From JBQTJJ01 sp052387235 (GTDB taxonomy: Bacteria > Actinomycetota > Acidimicrobiia > Acidimicrobiales > GCA-2861595): a stretch of DNA of 42,802 bases. The first letter of the stretch is position 1, and each line of letters opens with the position of its first letter. Both the position numbers and the translations under genes were made by a program. The notes below the pieces were generated by a model. It worked only from the letters and a program-made list of their open reading frames with translations. It did no database searches and had not been told where the DNA came from. The stretch spans positions 1 through 42,802 of the forward strand of contig JBQTJJ010000057.1 of NCBI GenBank assembly GCA_052387235.1. Reading direction: 5' to 3'. Shown piece by piece: positions 23,699 through 30,809 of the stretch.

Positions 23699-24481
23699 CT
23701 AGCCCTGGCGGTCGAGCACCAGGCGGGCCGACGTGAGGAAGCCGGTGTGGCCCACCATGCGGTGGTCGGGCCGCACCGACTGGCCCTCCACGTGCCAGGT
23801 CCGGACCAGGACCTCCAGCGTCTCGGCGAAGGCGAACGACGTGGTGTCGAGGGCCTCCCGCAGCTGGGCGACCTGGGTCACGCTCGGGGTGTAGGCGACG
23901 AGGATCCCGCCGGGCGCCAGCGCCGACTCGGCGTGCTTCACCACGCGCCACGGCTCGGGGAGGTCGAGCACCATGCGGTCGGCGCCGACCTCGTCCACGC
24001 CCTCGTAGACGTCGCGCTCGTGCACCTGGTAGCGGTCGAGTGCCTCGGGCCCCAGGAACGACGCCACGTTGGCCCGGGCCCGCGCCGCGAAGTCGGGGCG
24101 GATCTCGTACCCGCTGATGCGGGCGCCGGCCCGCAGCAGCGCCATGGACAGCGCCCCCGACCCCACGCCCGACTCGATCACCACCGCGCCGGGGAACACG
24201 TCGGCCAGCATCAGGATCGGCCCGAGGTCCTTGGGGTAGATGACCTGGGCTCCGCGGGGCATCTTGAGGATGAAGTCGGACAGCGTGGGCCGGACGGCCT
24301 GGTACCAGGCGCCGGTGGTGGAGCGGACCACCACCCCTTCCTCCCTGCCCATGATGTCCTCGTGGGGCACGAAACCGGCGTGGGTGTGGAACTGGGCCCC
24401 GGCCGCCAGCGTCACCAGGTACCGGCGGTTCTTCCGGTCGAGGAGCAGGGCCCGGTCGCCGGCGGCGAAGGGCCGGCTCAC
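23699..24481 (-). CDS. trmI: tRNA (adenine-N1)-methyltransferase TrmI
   Basis: The protein has 260 residues. A small N-terminal beta domain is followed by a Rossmann methyltransferase with the SAM loop IESGVGSGALSMAL (about 102-115), an acidic end of strand two at YEIRPD (125-130) and the catalytic-site motif DLPEPW. TrmI methylates A58 in the T-loop of tRNAs (m1A58). The flanking sulfur-transfer genes modify the neighbouring position 54 in thermophiles, and the two modifications are linked in Thermus. It is coupled to the upstream thiolase gene by a GTGA overlap. In mycobacteria a trmI gene also lies near mpa. Confidence 0.92.
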   Translation of the reverse strand: MSRPFAAGDRALLLDRKNRRYLVTLAAGAQFHTHAGFVPHEDIMGREEGVVVRSTTGAWYQAVRPTLSDFILKMPRGAQVIYPKDLGPILMLADVFPGAVVIESGVGSGALSMALLRAGARISGYEIRPDFAARARANVASFLGPEALDRYQVHERDVYEGVDEVGADRMVLDLPEPWRVVKHAESALAPGGILVAYTPSVTQVAQLREALDTTSFAFAETLEVLVRTWHVEGQSVRPDHRMVGHTGFLTSARLVLDRQG

Positions 24482-25386
24482 GGTGCGGCCGTGGCCCGGG
24501 CCCGCAGCTTGCAGAAGGCGCACACGTCGCCGGGAGTGGCCGCGCCGCACGAGGAGCACCGGCCGAGGTCGGCCTGCTCGGCCTCGGCCCGGGGCGTGAA
24601 GAGATGGGACGCCTTGTCGAGGAACTCGAAGTAGAAGGCGGCCTTGGTGCCGGGCGAGCGCTCCTCGATGGCGTTGAGGGCCTCCTTGTAGCCGAGGTGG
24701 CGGTTCCCCTCGGCCATCGGGCACTCCTCCACGATGTAGTCGATGCCGCGCAGCACGCAGTACGCCGCCATCTCCCGCTCGCCCAGGCGCACGAGCGGCT
24801 TCACCTTGCGCACGAAGCCGTTGCCGGCCGGCAGCACGGGGAGCTGGCGGCCCAGGTACTCCGTCTTCCAGCGCAGCACGTTGCCGAACAGCACGGCCGC
24901 CTCGTCGTCGAGGTTGTGGCCGGTGGCCACCACGTCGTAGTGGCCGTCCACCGCGGCCTGGTTGAACAGGTGGCGCTTGGACAGCCCGCACGCCGAGCAC
25001 GGCACCCGCCGGGCCGCCCGGGCGCCGGTGGGGATGTCGAAGCCCAGGTCGCCAGGGAGGTCGATCTCGACCAGCCGGACCTGCCGCCTGGCCGCGAAGT
25101 CCCGGGCGAACCGCCCCGACTCGGTGCTGTACTCCCCGATCCCGAGCCCCAGGTAGAGCCCGTCGACGCGGTAGCCGAGCTCGACGAGGATGTCCCACAG
25201 GGCCAGCGAGTCCTTGCCTCCCGACACGGCCACGAGCACGCGCTCGTCGGGGGCGATCATGCGGTGCTCCTCGATGGCCCGCCGGACCTGCTCCCGGCAG
25301 TGGTGCAGGAAGCAGTCGGCACAGAAGCCGGCGTTGTGCCGGCGCAGCTCGATCACGGCCGGCGCCCTGCACCGGCGGCACTTCAC
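24478..25386 (-). CDS. TtuA-like tRNA 2-thiolation enzyme (PP-loop ATPase)
   Basis: The protein has 302 residues. The N-terminal zinc site uses Cys3, Cys6, Cys22 and Cys25. The PP-loop SGGKDS (55-60) adenylates the tRNA base. A central CSAC (about 139-142) may hold the catalytic or Fe-S cysteine with CPM near residue 219. The C-terminal zinc site is RCSSC plus CAFC. This arrangement matches TtuA/Ncs6-type thiolases, which put sulfur on U54 (TtuA) or U34 (Ncs6). The MoaD-like carrier encoded immediately upstream is the probable sulfur donor. The GTG start overlaps the carrier stop (GTGA), and its ribosome site is formed by the carrier's Gly-Gly codons. No activating E1-like (TtuC/MoeB) gene lies in the window. 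Confidence 0.88.
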   Translation of the reverse strand: MKCRRCRAPAVIELRRHNAGFCADCFLHHCREQVRRAIEEHRMIAPDERVLVAVSGGKDSLALWDILVELGYRVDGLYLGLGIGEYSTESGRFARDFAARRQVRLVEIDLPGDLGFDIPTGARAARRVPCSACGLSKRHLFNQAAVDGHYDVVATGHNLDDEAAVLFGNVLRWKTEYLGRQLPVLPAGNGFVRKVKPLVRLGEREMAAYCVLRGIDYIVEECPMAEGNRHLGYKEALNAIEERSPGTKAAFYFEFLDKASHLFTPRAEAEQADLGRCSSCGAATPGDVCAFCKLRARATAAP

Positions 25387-25583
25387 CGCGCGCCTCCGGA
25401 GATGACCGGGCGGATCTCCACCACGTCGCCGTCGTCCAGCACGGCGTCGCCGGTGACGAGGGTGTCGGAGCGGATCACCAGCACCGACTCCCGGTTGATG
25501 TCCAGCCGCTCGAGGAGGGTGTGCACGGCCAGCGGCCCCGGGACCTCGAGCTCGCGCCGGGGGTTGCGCAACAGGACCCTCAC
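25383..25583 (-). CDS. MoaD/ThiS/TtuB-like sulfur carrier with GGAR end
   Basis: The protein has 66 residues with a beta-grasp pattern: MRVLLRNPRRELEV, then LLERLDINRESVLVIRSDTLV, then DGDVVEIRPVISGGAR. Carriers of this family receive sulfur as a thiocarboxylate on the terminal Gly of a GG end. Here two residues, Ala-Arg, follow the GG, so either they are removed first or the protein functions differently. The GGA GGC codons of Gly-Gly are also the ribosome site (GGAGG at 25397-25393) of the following TtuA-like gene, six bases before its GTG. It is coupled upstream to the 72-residue gene by a GTGA overlap. Confidence 0.85.
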   Translation of the reverse strand: MRVLLRNPRRELEVPGPLAVHTLLERLDINRESVLVIRSDTLVTGDAVLDDGDVVEIRPVISGGAR

Positions 25584-25798
25584 CTCCTGCGCCGGACCAC
25601 CTTGGCGTCGCGCTCGTGGCTGATGACGAGGGTCTCCCCGCGCGCGAGGGGCGCGCGGTACGCCACCTCCGGCTTGGATCCGGTCACCTTCTTGAGCACC
25701 CGCATGGCGAGCACCAGGCTACCCACCACCGTCCAGACCTGGCTGCCGCCCAGGAACCCCTTCCGGATGGCCCGGGGCAGCAGGAGGCGCGCCAGCAT
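25580..25798 (-). CDS. Small basic protein of unknown function
   Basis: The protein has 72 residues: a short hydrophobic N-terminal part (RLLLPRAIRKG and VWTVVGSLVLAMRVL) and a basic C terminus ending VVRRRR. It may be membrane associated through the segment at about 21-34. It overlaps the preceding gene by TGATG and the MoaD-like gene by GTGA, so it is embedded in a tight translational chain. No family recognised. Confidence 0.65.
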   Translation of the reverse strand: MLARLLLPRAIRKGFLGGSQVWTVVGSLVLAMRVLKKVTGSKPEVAYRAPLARGETLVISHERDAKVVRRRR

Positions 25799-26013
25799 CA
25801 GACCCGCCGCACCTCCACCAGGGTGGTGCGCTTCTTGCCCTTGCGCCGGCCCAGGAGGTAGGCGACACCCACCACCGCCACCGCCGCCACCACGCCCGCC
25901 ACGACGGCGTACGGACGGGCCGACCGGGCCGTGGTCTCGACCTCGCCCCGGATCTCACGCAGCTTGGCCTCGATCGCGTGGCGGGTGACGGGCTGGTCGA
26001 CCTCGGTCGCCAT
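25798..26013 (-). CDS. Small single-pass membrane protein (DUF3618-like)
   Basis: The protein has 71 residues. An amphipathic N-terminal helix (TRHAIEAKLREIRGEVETTA, about 10-29) precedes a transmembrane helix (about 34-54). A strongly basic tail (GRRKGKKR) ends the protein. The layout recalls DUF3618-type proteins that occur with holin-like membrane proteins; I hold this loosely. It overlaps both neighbours by one base (TGATG) and is probably made together with the holin-like protein upstream. Confidence 0.65.
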   Translation of the reverse strand: MATEVDQPVTRHAIEAKLREIRGEVETTARSARPYAVVAGVVAAVAVVGVAYLLGRRKGKKRTTLVEVRRV

Positions 26014-26372
26014 CAGGCCACCGTGCCCTTGCGCCGGGCCCGTCGCTTGTGGCTCCCGATGGCCCTGGCCGCCAGGGCCGCCACCACGCCGCAGGCCACC
26101 AGGGTGATGCCGTAGGGGGCCCAGGACCGGTCGCCGGCGAACGTGGTGTCGGTCTCGGTCTGCAGGGCCCGCAGCAACGCCAGGGCCAGCAGCACCAGGC
26201 CGAGGCTCAGGACCGCCGACCCCGCGATGCCGAGGGCGAGGAACCGGCCCAGGCCCTTGATGGGGACGACGGTCTCCTGCTTGAGATACGAGAGCACCAG
26301 CTTCCACAGCTCCGCGGCCATGGTGGGGAGGCTCTTGTCCCCCGACCTCGTCGATGCGCGCGGAACGGCCAT
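26013..26372 (-). CDS. Holin-superfamily-like membrane protein
   Basis: The protein has 119 residues: an amphipathic start (AAELWKLVLSYLKQE), two transmembrane helices (about 42-70 and 82-106) and a basic tail (SHKRRARRKGTVA). The pattern resembles actinobacterial phage-holin-family or holin-X proteins, which are common chromosomal envelope proteins and need not indicate a prophage. No other phage genes are present. It forms a TGATG junction with the next gene and lies 11 bases after the LON-domain gene. Confidence 0.6.
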   Translation of the reverse strand: MAVPRASTRSGDKSLPTMAAELWKLVLSYLKQETVVPIKGLGRFLALGIAGSAVLSLGLVLLALALLRALQTETDTTFAGDRSWAPYGITLVACGVVAALAARAIGSHKRRARRKGTVA

Positions 26373-26383
26373 GGGGCGAGTGC

Positions 26384-27019
26384 TTATCCCCCTGACAGGC
26401 GGTACGCAAGCACCGAGGCGGCGTCGCGGGCCAGGTCGGCGAGCAGGCGGAGCCGGTCGGCGGGCTCGTCCACCTCCAGCAGGCGCTGCCGGTCCACCGG
26501 GCCGAGGGGTGACGCCGCGGGCAGGTGCCAGGCCGCTATGTCCGGGTCGGCGTCGAGGACGAAGGTGGACGGGACCGGTGCCTCGTCCAGCTCGCCGGCG
26601 AGGGCCAGGGCCCGCCGGACGGCCGCCTCGGCCTCCGCCAGCGCCGGCAGCCCGGACGGGTCGAGGACGAGCTCGGGCAGGTCCTCCACCAGTGCCACCG
26701 GGTACGGGTCGTCCGGCAACCACGACTGCACGCGGACGCGACGGGTACCGGTGCAGATGAGGGCCCACCGCCCGTCGGGGAGCTCGGCCGACTCCCGGAT
26801 CCGGGCCACCGTGCCCACCCCGAAGCGCGAGTCCCCGCCACCCACCTCCATGCCCCGCTCGATGAGGACGACGCCGAACTCCTGGCCGTGGCGGAGGCAG
26901 TCCCGGACCAGGGCCCGGTAGCGCTCCTCGAACACGTGCAGCGGCAGCGCCATGTGCGGGAACAGCACGGTGCCCAGCGGGAACATCGGCAGCGGTACGG
27001 CCACGGCCTCGTCGGTCAC
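26384..27019 (-). CDS. LON substrate-binding-domain protein
   Basis: The protein has 211 residues. The start PLPMFPLGTVLFPHMALPLHVFEERYRAL is the hallmark of the Lon N-terminal (PUA-like) substrate-binding domain. It contains no AAA or protease domain. Such stand-alone proteins are widespread and their role is not settled; binding of unfolded proteins is a reasonable guess. A Leu/Asp-rich helical C terminus follows. The GTG start overlaps the carboxypeptidase stop (GTGA). Confidence 0.85.
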   Translation of the reverse strand: MTDEAVAVPLPMFPLGTVLFPHMALPLHVFEERYRALVRDCLRHGQEFGVVLIERGMEVGGGDSRFGVGTVARIRESAELPDGRWALICTGTRRVRVQSWLPDDPYPVALVEDLPELVLDPSGLPALAEAEAAVRRALALAGELDEAPVPSTFVLDADPDIAAWHLPAASPLGPVDRQRLLEVDEPADRLRLLADLARDAASVLAYRLSGG

Positions 27020-28407
27020 GGCGCCAGCTCCTGGGGTGGGGGGGCCTCGGGGTAGGCGGCGAGGATGCCGCCCACCTGCTCCTGGAGGGCCCGGCCCAGG
27101 GCATCCCGGGGCAGCTCGTTGGCGATGAGGGAGAACGTGAGGGGCGTGCCCCCGCCCACCGGATCGACGAACCCGCTCAGGCCCACCACGCCGGCGAGGG
27201 CGCCGGTCTTGGCCCGCAGCCGGCCCGCGGCCGGGTTGCCGTGGAAGCGCCTGGCCAGCGTCCCGTCGCGGGCCGCCACCGGGAGCCCGCCGGCCAGCAG
27301 GCCGGACGGTCCCCCCAGGGCCAGTGCTGCCGTCAGGAGGGAGCAGCTGGCCCGGTCGGAGCGGTCGAGGCCCGAGCCGTCGACCGTGGTGAGGTCGCCG
27401 ACGGGCAGCCCCATCCCGGTCAGGGCGTCGCGCACCACGGGCAGGCCGGCGGCCGTGGTCCCCTTGCCGCCGGCGCGCCAGCCCAGCTCCTTGACCAGCA
27501 GCTCGGCCGTGAGGTTGTCGCTCTCGCGGAGCATCTGGCCCACCACCTCGGCCACGGGTGGCGACTCCACCCTGGCCACGGCCGGCGCCCCCGCCGGCGC
27601 CACCCCCTCGGCCGGAGGCGCCGCCACCGCCACCCCGCGGGCCTGGAGCAGGGCGGTGAAGACGGCGGCGGCGTGCACGTCGGGCTCGGGGGCCGCCACC
27701 CGTCGGGGCGCGAACTCGGCGAAGCCGTCGTTGACCACCAGCGAGCTGGCCGGCCCGGACTCGGCGTCGGTGATGTAGCCGGGCTTCCACGTGGGTATGT
27801 AGCGCTGGGTGTCGTAGCGGGACTCGTCACCCACCACACCGCCCACGACCACCCGGATCCCTGCCGACACGACGGCGTCGGCCAGGGTCTCGAGCGGGGT
27901 GCGGACCTGTGGCTGGTTCTCGAACGAGGCGGCGTAGTCGGCTGTGGCCAGGAGAGGGTCGCCACCACCCACCAGCCACAGCGGTCCCTGCACCATCCCG
28001 CCCTCGGCCGCCGGCGCGCCGGCGCGCACCTCCGTGACGAAGCGCCCGGTGGGGCCGAGGCGGTCGAGCACGGCGAGGGCGGTGAGGACCTTGAGGTTCG
28101 AGGCAGGGATGAGGCGCTCCCCCGGGCGGCGGGCCAGGAGCTCCCGCTCGCCGTGGTGGACCGTGATGCAGGACCGCTCCCGCGCCGCCCCCAGCGACGG
28201 GTCGCCCAGGGCGGCGTCGAGCCGGCTGCGCAGCCGGACGTCGGCCACGGTCCGGGACAGGAGCTCCGGTACGCGCCTGGCCGACAGCACCGGCGCGGCC
28301 GGCGCGGCTGCCACCACCGGCCCGGGCCCCCTCGGCGCGCGCACCGCCAGCACGCCGGCGGAGGCGCAGATCGCGGCGAGGAGGGTCGGGACGAGCCGGC
28401 GGCGCAT
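27016..28407 (-). CDS. dacB: D-alanyl-D-alanine carboxypeptidase, PBP4 (DacB) type
   Basis: The protein has 463 residues: an N-terminal signal peptide (about 1-36), then a class C penicillin-binding protein fold. The active-site triads are visible: Ser103-x-x-Lys106 (PASNLK), SDN (296-298) and KTG (400-402). It trims or cleaves peptide stems of peptidoglycan outside the membrane. The SxxK-SxN spacing of about 190 residues is the PBP4 hallmark (large inserted domains). ATG 28407 follows TACGCT after eight bases, so the mRNA is leaderless or nearly so. Confidence 0.92.
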   Translation of the reverse strand: MRRRLVPTLLAAICASAGVLAVRAPRGPGPVVAAAPAAPVLSARRVPELLSRTVADVRLRSRLDAALGDPSLGAARERSCITVHHGERELLARRPGERLIPASNLKVLTALAVLDRLGPTGRFVTEVRAGAPAAEGGMVQGPLWLVGGGDPLLATADYAASFENQPQVRTPLETLADAVVSAGIRVVVGGVVGDESRYDTQRYIPTWKPGYITDAESGPASSLVVNDGFAEFAPRRVAAPEPDVHAAAVFTALLQARGVAVAAPPAEGVAPAGAPAVARVESPPVAEVVGQMLRESDNLTAELLVKELGWRAGGKGTTAAGLPVVRDALTGMGLPVGDLTTVDGSGLDRSDRASCSLLTAALALGGPSGLLAGGLPVAARDGTLARRFHGNPAAGRLRAKTGALAGVVGLSGFVDPVGGGTPLTFSLIANELPRDALGRALQEQVGGILAAYPEAPPPQELAP

Positions 28408-28415
28408 CGGCCGAG

Positions 28416-28421
28416 AGCGTA
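28416..28421 (-). promoter_or_regulatory. -10 element for dacB
   Basis: TACGCT lies eight bases before the dacB ATG in the 72-base divergent region. Confidence 0.45.
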
Positions 28422-28479
28422 GAGGCGCCCGCCCGCCGGGCACCGTGTCACCCGATCGGCCCGGGGGTAAGGATCGAGG

Positions 28480-28836
28480 GTGACGAGCACCTCGGAGTAC
28501 GCGGCCGACGGCACCACCCTGGTCGAGATCATCCGCCGCTTCGAGGAACGGGGCTACCGCGCCCAGATGGCGGCAGAGCCCGGCTGCCTCCTCCGGTGCT
28601 TCGCATGCCGAGTGGACAGTCCAGCCGCCGCCGTCCATCTCGACGCCCTCCGCCGGACCGAGGGCGCCTCCGATCCCGCCGACATGGTGGCGGTGGCCGC
28701 CGTCCGCTGCCCCAGCTGCGGCGCCGGGGGCACCGTCGCCCTCAAGTACGGCCCCGGCGCCACCCCGGAGGAAGCCGAGGTCCTGCACGCCTTCGACGCG
28801 CTGGGCCCGGAACCGGGGGTTCCTCACCGGGCGTGA
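28480..28836 (+). CDS. Zinc-ribbon protein of unknown function
   Basis: The protein has 118 residues with an N-terminal helical region (TTLVEIIRRFEERGYRAQMAAEPG) and a split zinc ribbon formed by CFAC (about 41-44) and CPSC (about 77-80). The ribbon resembles, in layout only, that of the 118-residue protein at 7629-7985. Function unknown. The GTG at 28480 is chosen on reading frame and on AAGGA upstream; a TAAGGA element six bases before it would also permit a leaderless start. It is convergent with the TetR gene. Confidence 0.7.
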   Translation: MTSTSEYAADGTTLVEIIRRFEERGYRAQMAAEPGCLLRCFACRVDSPAAAVHLDALRRTEGASDPADMVAVAAVRCPSCGAGGTVALKYGPGATPEEAEVLHAFDALGPEPGVPHRA

Positions 28837-28847
28837 CGGTGGGGGTC

Positions 28848-29459
28848 CTAATTCGGCTCCAGGGCGGCCCGGAAGAATGTGCGGACGTGCTCGAGCCGCC
28901 GGTCCATGGCGGCCTGTGCATGAGGGTCCCGGTCCAGCAGGGACTCGAGCAGCGGCATGTCGCCGAAGTAGCTGAGGAGGGCGCCGTAGCCGGTGAGCAG
29001 GAGCTGCTCGGGGTCGTGGCGGCGGAAGTGGCCGGCCTCCATCTCCTTCTCGAAGAACGCGCAGGCCCGGGCGAACAGGGGCTTGAGGGCCGCACCGAGG
29101 TCGATGCCCAGGTGGCTGCCGCCGTCCAGAGCGGTGCGGCGCACCATGCGCACGAAATCGGGGTTCTCGGCGAAGAACTGGAACCCGGTGGTGAGCACGT
29201 GGTCCACCTGGGCCCAGCCGTCGGTGGGGGCGGCGATGGCCTCGTGGACCCGGGTGAACCAGTCGGCCAGCGCGAACTCGAAGACCTGGCGGTAGAGGGT
29301 CTCCTTGTTCGGGAAGTGGTGGAGGAGGCTGGGCCGGCGGATGCCGACGGCGGCCGCGATGTCGTTGAGCGACGTGCCCTCGTAGCCGTGCTGGGCGAAG
29401 AGACGCAGGCCCTCGTCGAGGATGGCCTGGCGCGTCGACGATGCTTCATGCACGGCCAA
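28848..29459 (-). CDS. TetR-family repressor of the adjacent desaturase
   Basis: The protein has about 203 residues. The TetR helix-turn-helix (about 30-51) reads TSLNDIAAAVGIRRPSLLHHF followed by the typical PNKETLYR. The helical ligand-binding C terminus ends without cysteines. A perfect 18-base palindrome of TetR-operator type lies in the divergent region before the desaturase gene, so it probably represses that gene in response to a lipid or acyl ligand (inference). Start uncertain: TTG 29459 has a G-rich site ten bases upstream; GTG 29453 is an alternative. Confidence 0.88.
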   Translation of the reverse strand: MAVHEASSTRQAILDEGLRLFAQHGYEGTSLNDIAAAVGIRRPSLLHHFPNKETLYRQVFEFALADWFTRVHEAIAAPTDGWAQVDHVLTTGFQFFAENPDFVRMVRRTALDGGSHLGIDLGAALKPLFARACAFFEKEMEAGHFRRHDPEQLLLTGYGALLSYFGDMPLLESLLDRDPHAQAAMDRRLEHVRTFFRAALEPN

Positions 29460-29571
29460 CGTCAGCGCACCCCCCCGGCCCGCTCGACGTCGTGGTCACG
29501 TGCTCCAAACTCTCGTTGATCCCCGGGAGACGGACGCGCCGGGTCTTGCACTCGGTCCTGCAGCGAGGTCT

Positions 29572-29589
29572 CTACCGACCGGTCGGTAG
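29572..29589. promoter_or_regulatory. TetR operator, perfect 18-base palindrome
   Basis: CTACCGACCGGTCGGTAG is fully self-complementary and lies two bases upstream of the desaturase -10, filling the -35/-10 spacer. Binding there would block the promoter. Confidence 0.8.
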
Positions 29590-29591
29590 GT

Positions 29592-29597
29592 TACGCT
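29592..29597 (+). promoter_or_regulatory. -10 element for the leaderless desaturase gene
   Basis: TACGCT lies six bases before the GTG start. There is no ribosome site and no clear -35. Confidence 0.55.
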
Positions 29598-29603
29598 GAT
29601 TCC

Positions 29604-30344
29604 GTGCGCCACGCCGTGATCGGGCTCCTCGTGGGGTTCGTCCTGTGCCAGGTGGCCACGGCGACCACCACCGTCTACCTCCACCGGGCCCTCGCCCACC
29701 GGGCCCTCACCCTGGCCCCGCCCGCCGCATGGGCCTGCCGGGTATTGACCTGGGTGACCACCGGGATCCGCCCCCGCCAGTGGGTGGCGGTCCACCGCAA
29801 GCACCACGCCTTCACCGACGTCGACGGCGATCCGCACTCCCCTCTTCTCGAGGGGTTCGCCACGGTGCAGTTCGCCAACGTGGCCCTCTACCGGCGGGTG
29901 GCGCGGGACCCGGCGGCGGTGGCCCGCTACGCCCGGGACCTCCCGTCCGATCGCTGGGACCGCGTCCTGTTCGACCACGCCCTCCTGGGGCTCGGCATCG
30001 GCGTGGGCCTCCTCCTGCTCGTGCTGGGCCCGTGGGCGGCGCTGGTCGCGGCGGCGGTCCACACCGTGAGCTACCTGCTCCTGAACGCGGCGGTCAACGC
30101 CGTCGGCCACCGCTTCGGTCGCCAGCCCCACCCCAACAGCTCCCGGAACAGCCAGTGGCTGGCCTGGCTGACCGTGGGCGAGGGGCTCCACAACAACCAC
30201 CACGCCGCCCCCACGTCGGCGCGGCTGTCGTTCCGCCGGGGCGAGATCGACCCCGGCTGGTGGGTGGTCCGGCTCCTGGAACGGTGGAGGCTGGCGTCCG
30301 TGCGCCACCGGTTGCCGAGGTTCAAGCGGCCCGAGGCGGCCTGA
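29604..30344 (+). CDS. Membrane fatty acid desaturase (acyl-CoA delta-9 type)
   Basis: The protein has 246 residues. The three histidine boxes of integral-membrane desaturases are present: HRALAH (27-32), HRKHH (64-68) and HNNHH (196-200), plus the NAVGHRFG segment. It would introduce a double bond into acyl chains, tuning membrane fluidity. It is shorter than typical members (about 300), mainly at the N and C termini, but keeps all iron ligands. The GTG at 29604 is chosen because it follows TACGCT by six bases. TetR control is suggested by the operator just upstream. Confidence 0.9.
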   Translation: MRHAVIGLLVGFVLCQVATATTTVYLHRALAHRALTLAPPAAWACRVLTWVTTGIRPRQWVAVHRKHHAFTDVDGDPHSPLLEGFATVQFANVALYRRVARDPAAVARYARDLPSDRWDRVLFDHALLGLGIGVGLLLLVLGPWAALVAAAVHTVSYLLLNAAVNAVGHRFGRQPHPNSSRNSQWLAWLTVGEGLHNNHHAAPTSARLSFRRGEIDPGWWVVRLLERWRLASVRHRLPRFKRPEAA

Positions 30345-30393
30345 GGGACTGACCCACCGGGCCGTGCCCGGGAGCCGGCCGAGCGGGCCGGGA

Positions 30394-30399
30394 TAGGTT
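30394..30399 (+). promoter_or_regulatory. -10 element for the leaderless DUF6941-like gene
   Basis: TAGGTT, six bases, then GTG. Confidence 0.5.
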
Positions 30400-30405
30400 G
30401 AGGGC

Positions 30406-30798
30406 GTGGACATCGTCTCAGCCCTCTTCTGCGAGAGCCTCAACCTCCGCCAGGCGGCGCCGGGCGGCCCCACCCGCATCGACCTCACCGGTGTGATGTT
30501 CTCGACCCAGGCCCCGAGCCAGCCGCCGGTCACCATCGCGCCCCACCTGATCGTGCTGATCCGCTGCCGGGCCGACGAGCCCGGAAACGGGATCCTCGAG
30601 GTCGTCTTCCGCGACGAGGCGGGCGAGGAGGTGGCCCGCAACGCCTCGCCCTTCACCGTGGAGCCGGGGAAGTTCACCTACCGGCTGGTGCGGGGTGAGC
30701 TCACCTATCCGGCCCTCGGCACCATCGAGGCCCACTGCAGGGTGGGCCAGGGACCGTTCACGGTCGTGCCCCTGACCCTCCTCCCGCCCGCCGCGTAG
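30406..30798 (+). CDS. DUF6941-like beta-rich protein
   Basis: The protein has 130 residues with predicted beta strands and no membrane segment. Its layout (MDIVSALFCESLNLR, then APHLIVLIRCRADEPGNG, then TYRLVRGELTYPALGTIEAHCRV) resembles small Ig-like DUF6941 proteins, of unknown function; this assignment is tentative. It lies 11 bases upstream of the FIST gene, which has a ribosome site but no own promoter that I can see, so the two probably form an operon. Confidence 0.6.
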   Translation: MDIVSALFCESLNLRQAAPGGPTRIDLTGVMFSTQAPSQPPVTIAPHLIVLIRCRADEPGNGILEVVFRDEAGEEVARNASPFTVEPGKFTYRLVRGELTYPALGTIEAHCRVGQGPFTVVPLTLLPPAA

Positions 30799-30809
30799 GA
30801 GCCGCCCCG

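Noticed and set aside
26013..26372. Prophage remnant (holin-like protein)
   Set aside because: No other phage genes, attachment repeats or integrase are present; such membrane proteins are common chromosomal genes.
28809..28823. GGAACC-GGG-GGTTCC hairpin as terminator of the zinc-ribbon gene
   Set aside because: It lies inside the coding end, before the stop codon, is short and has no T-tract.
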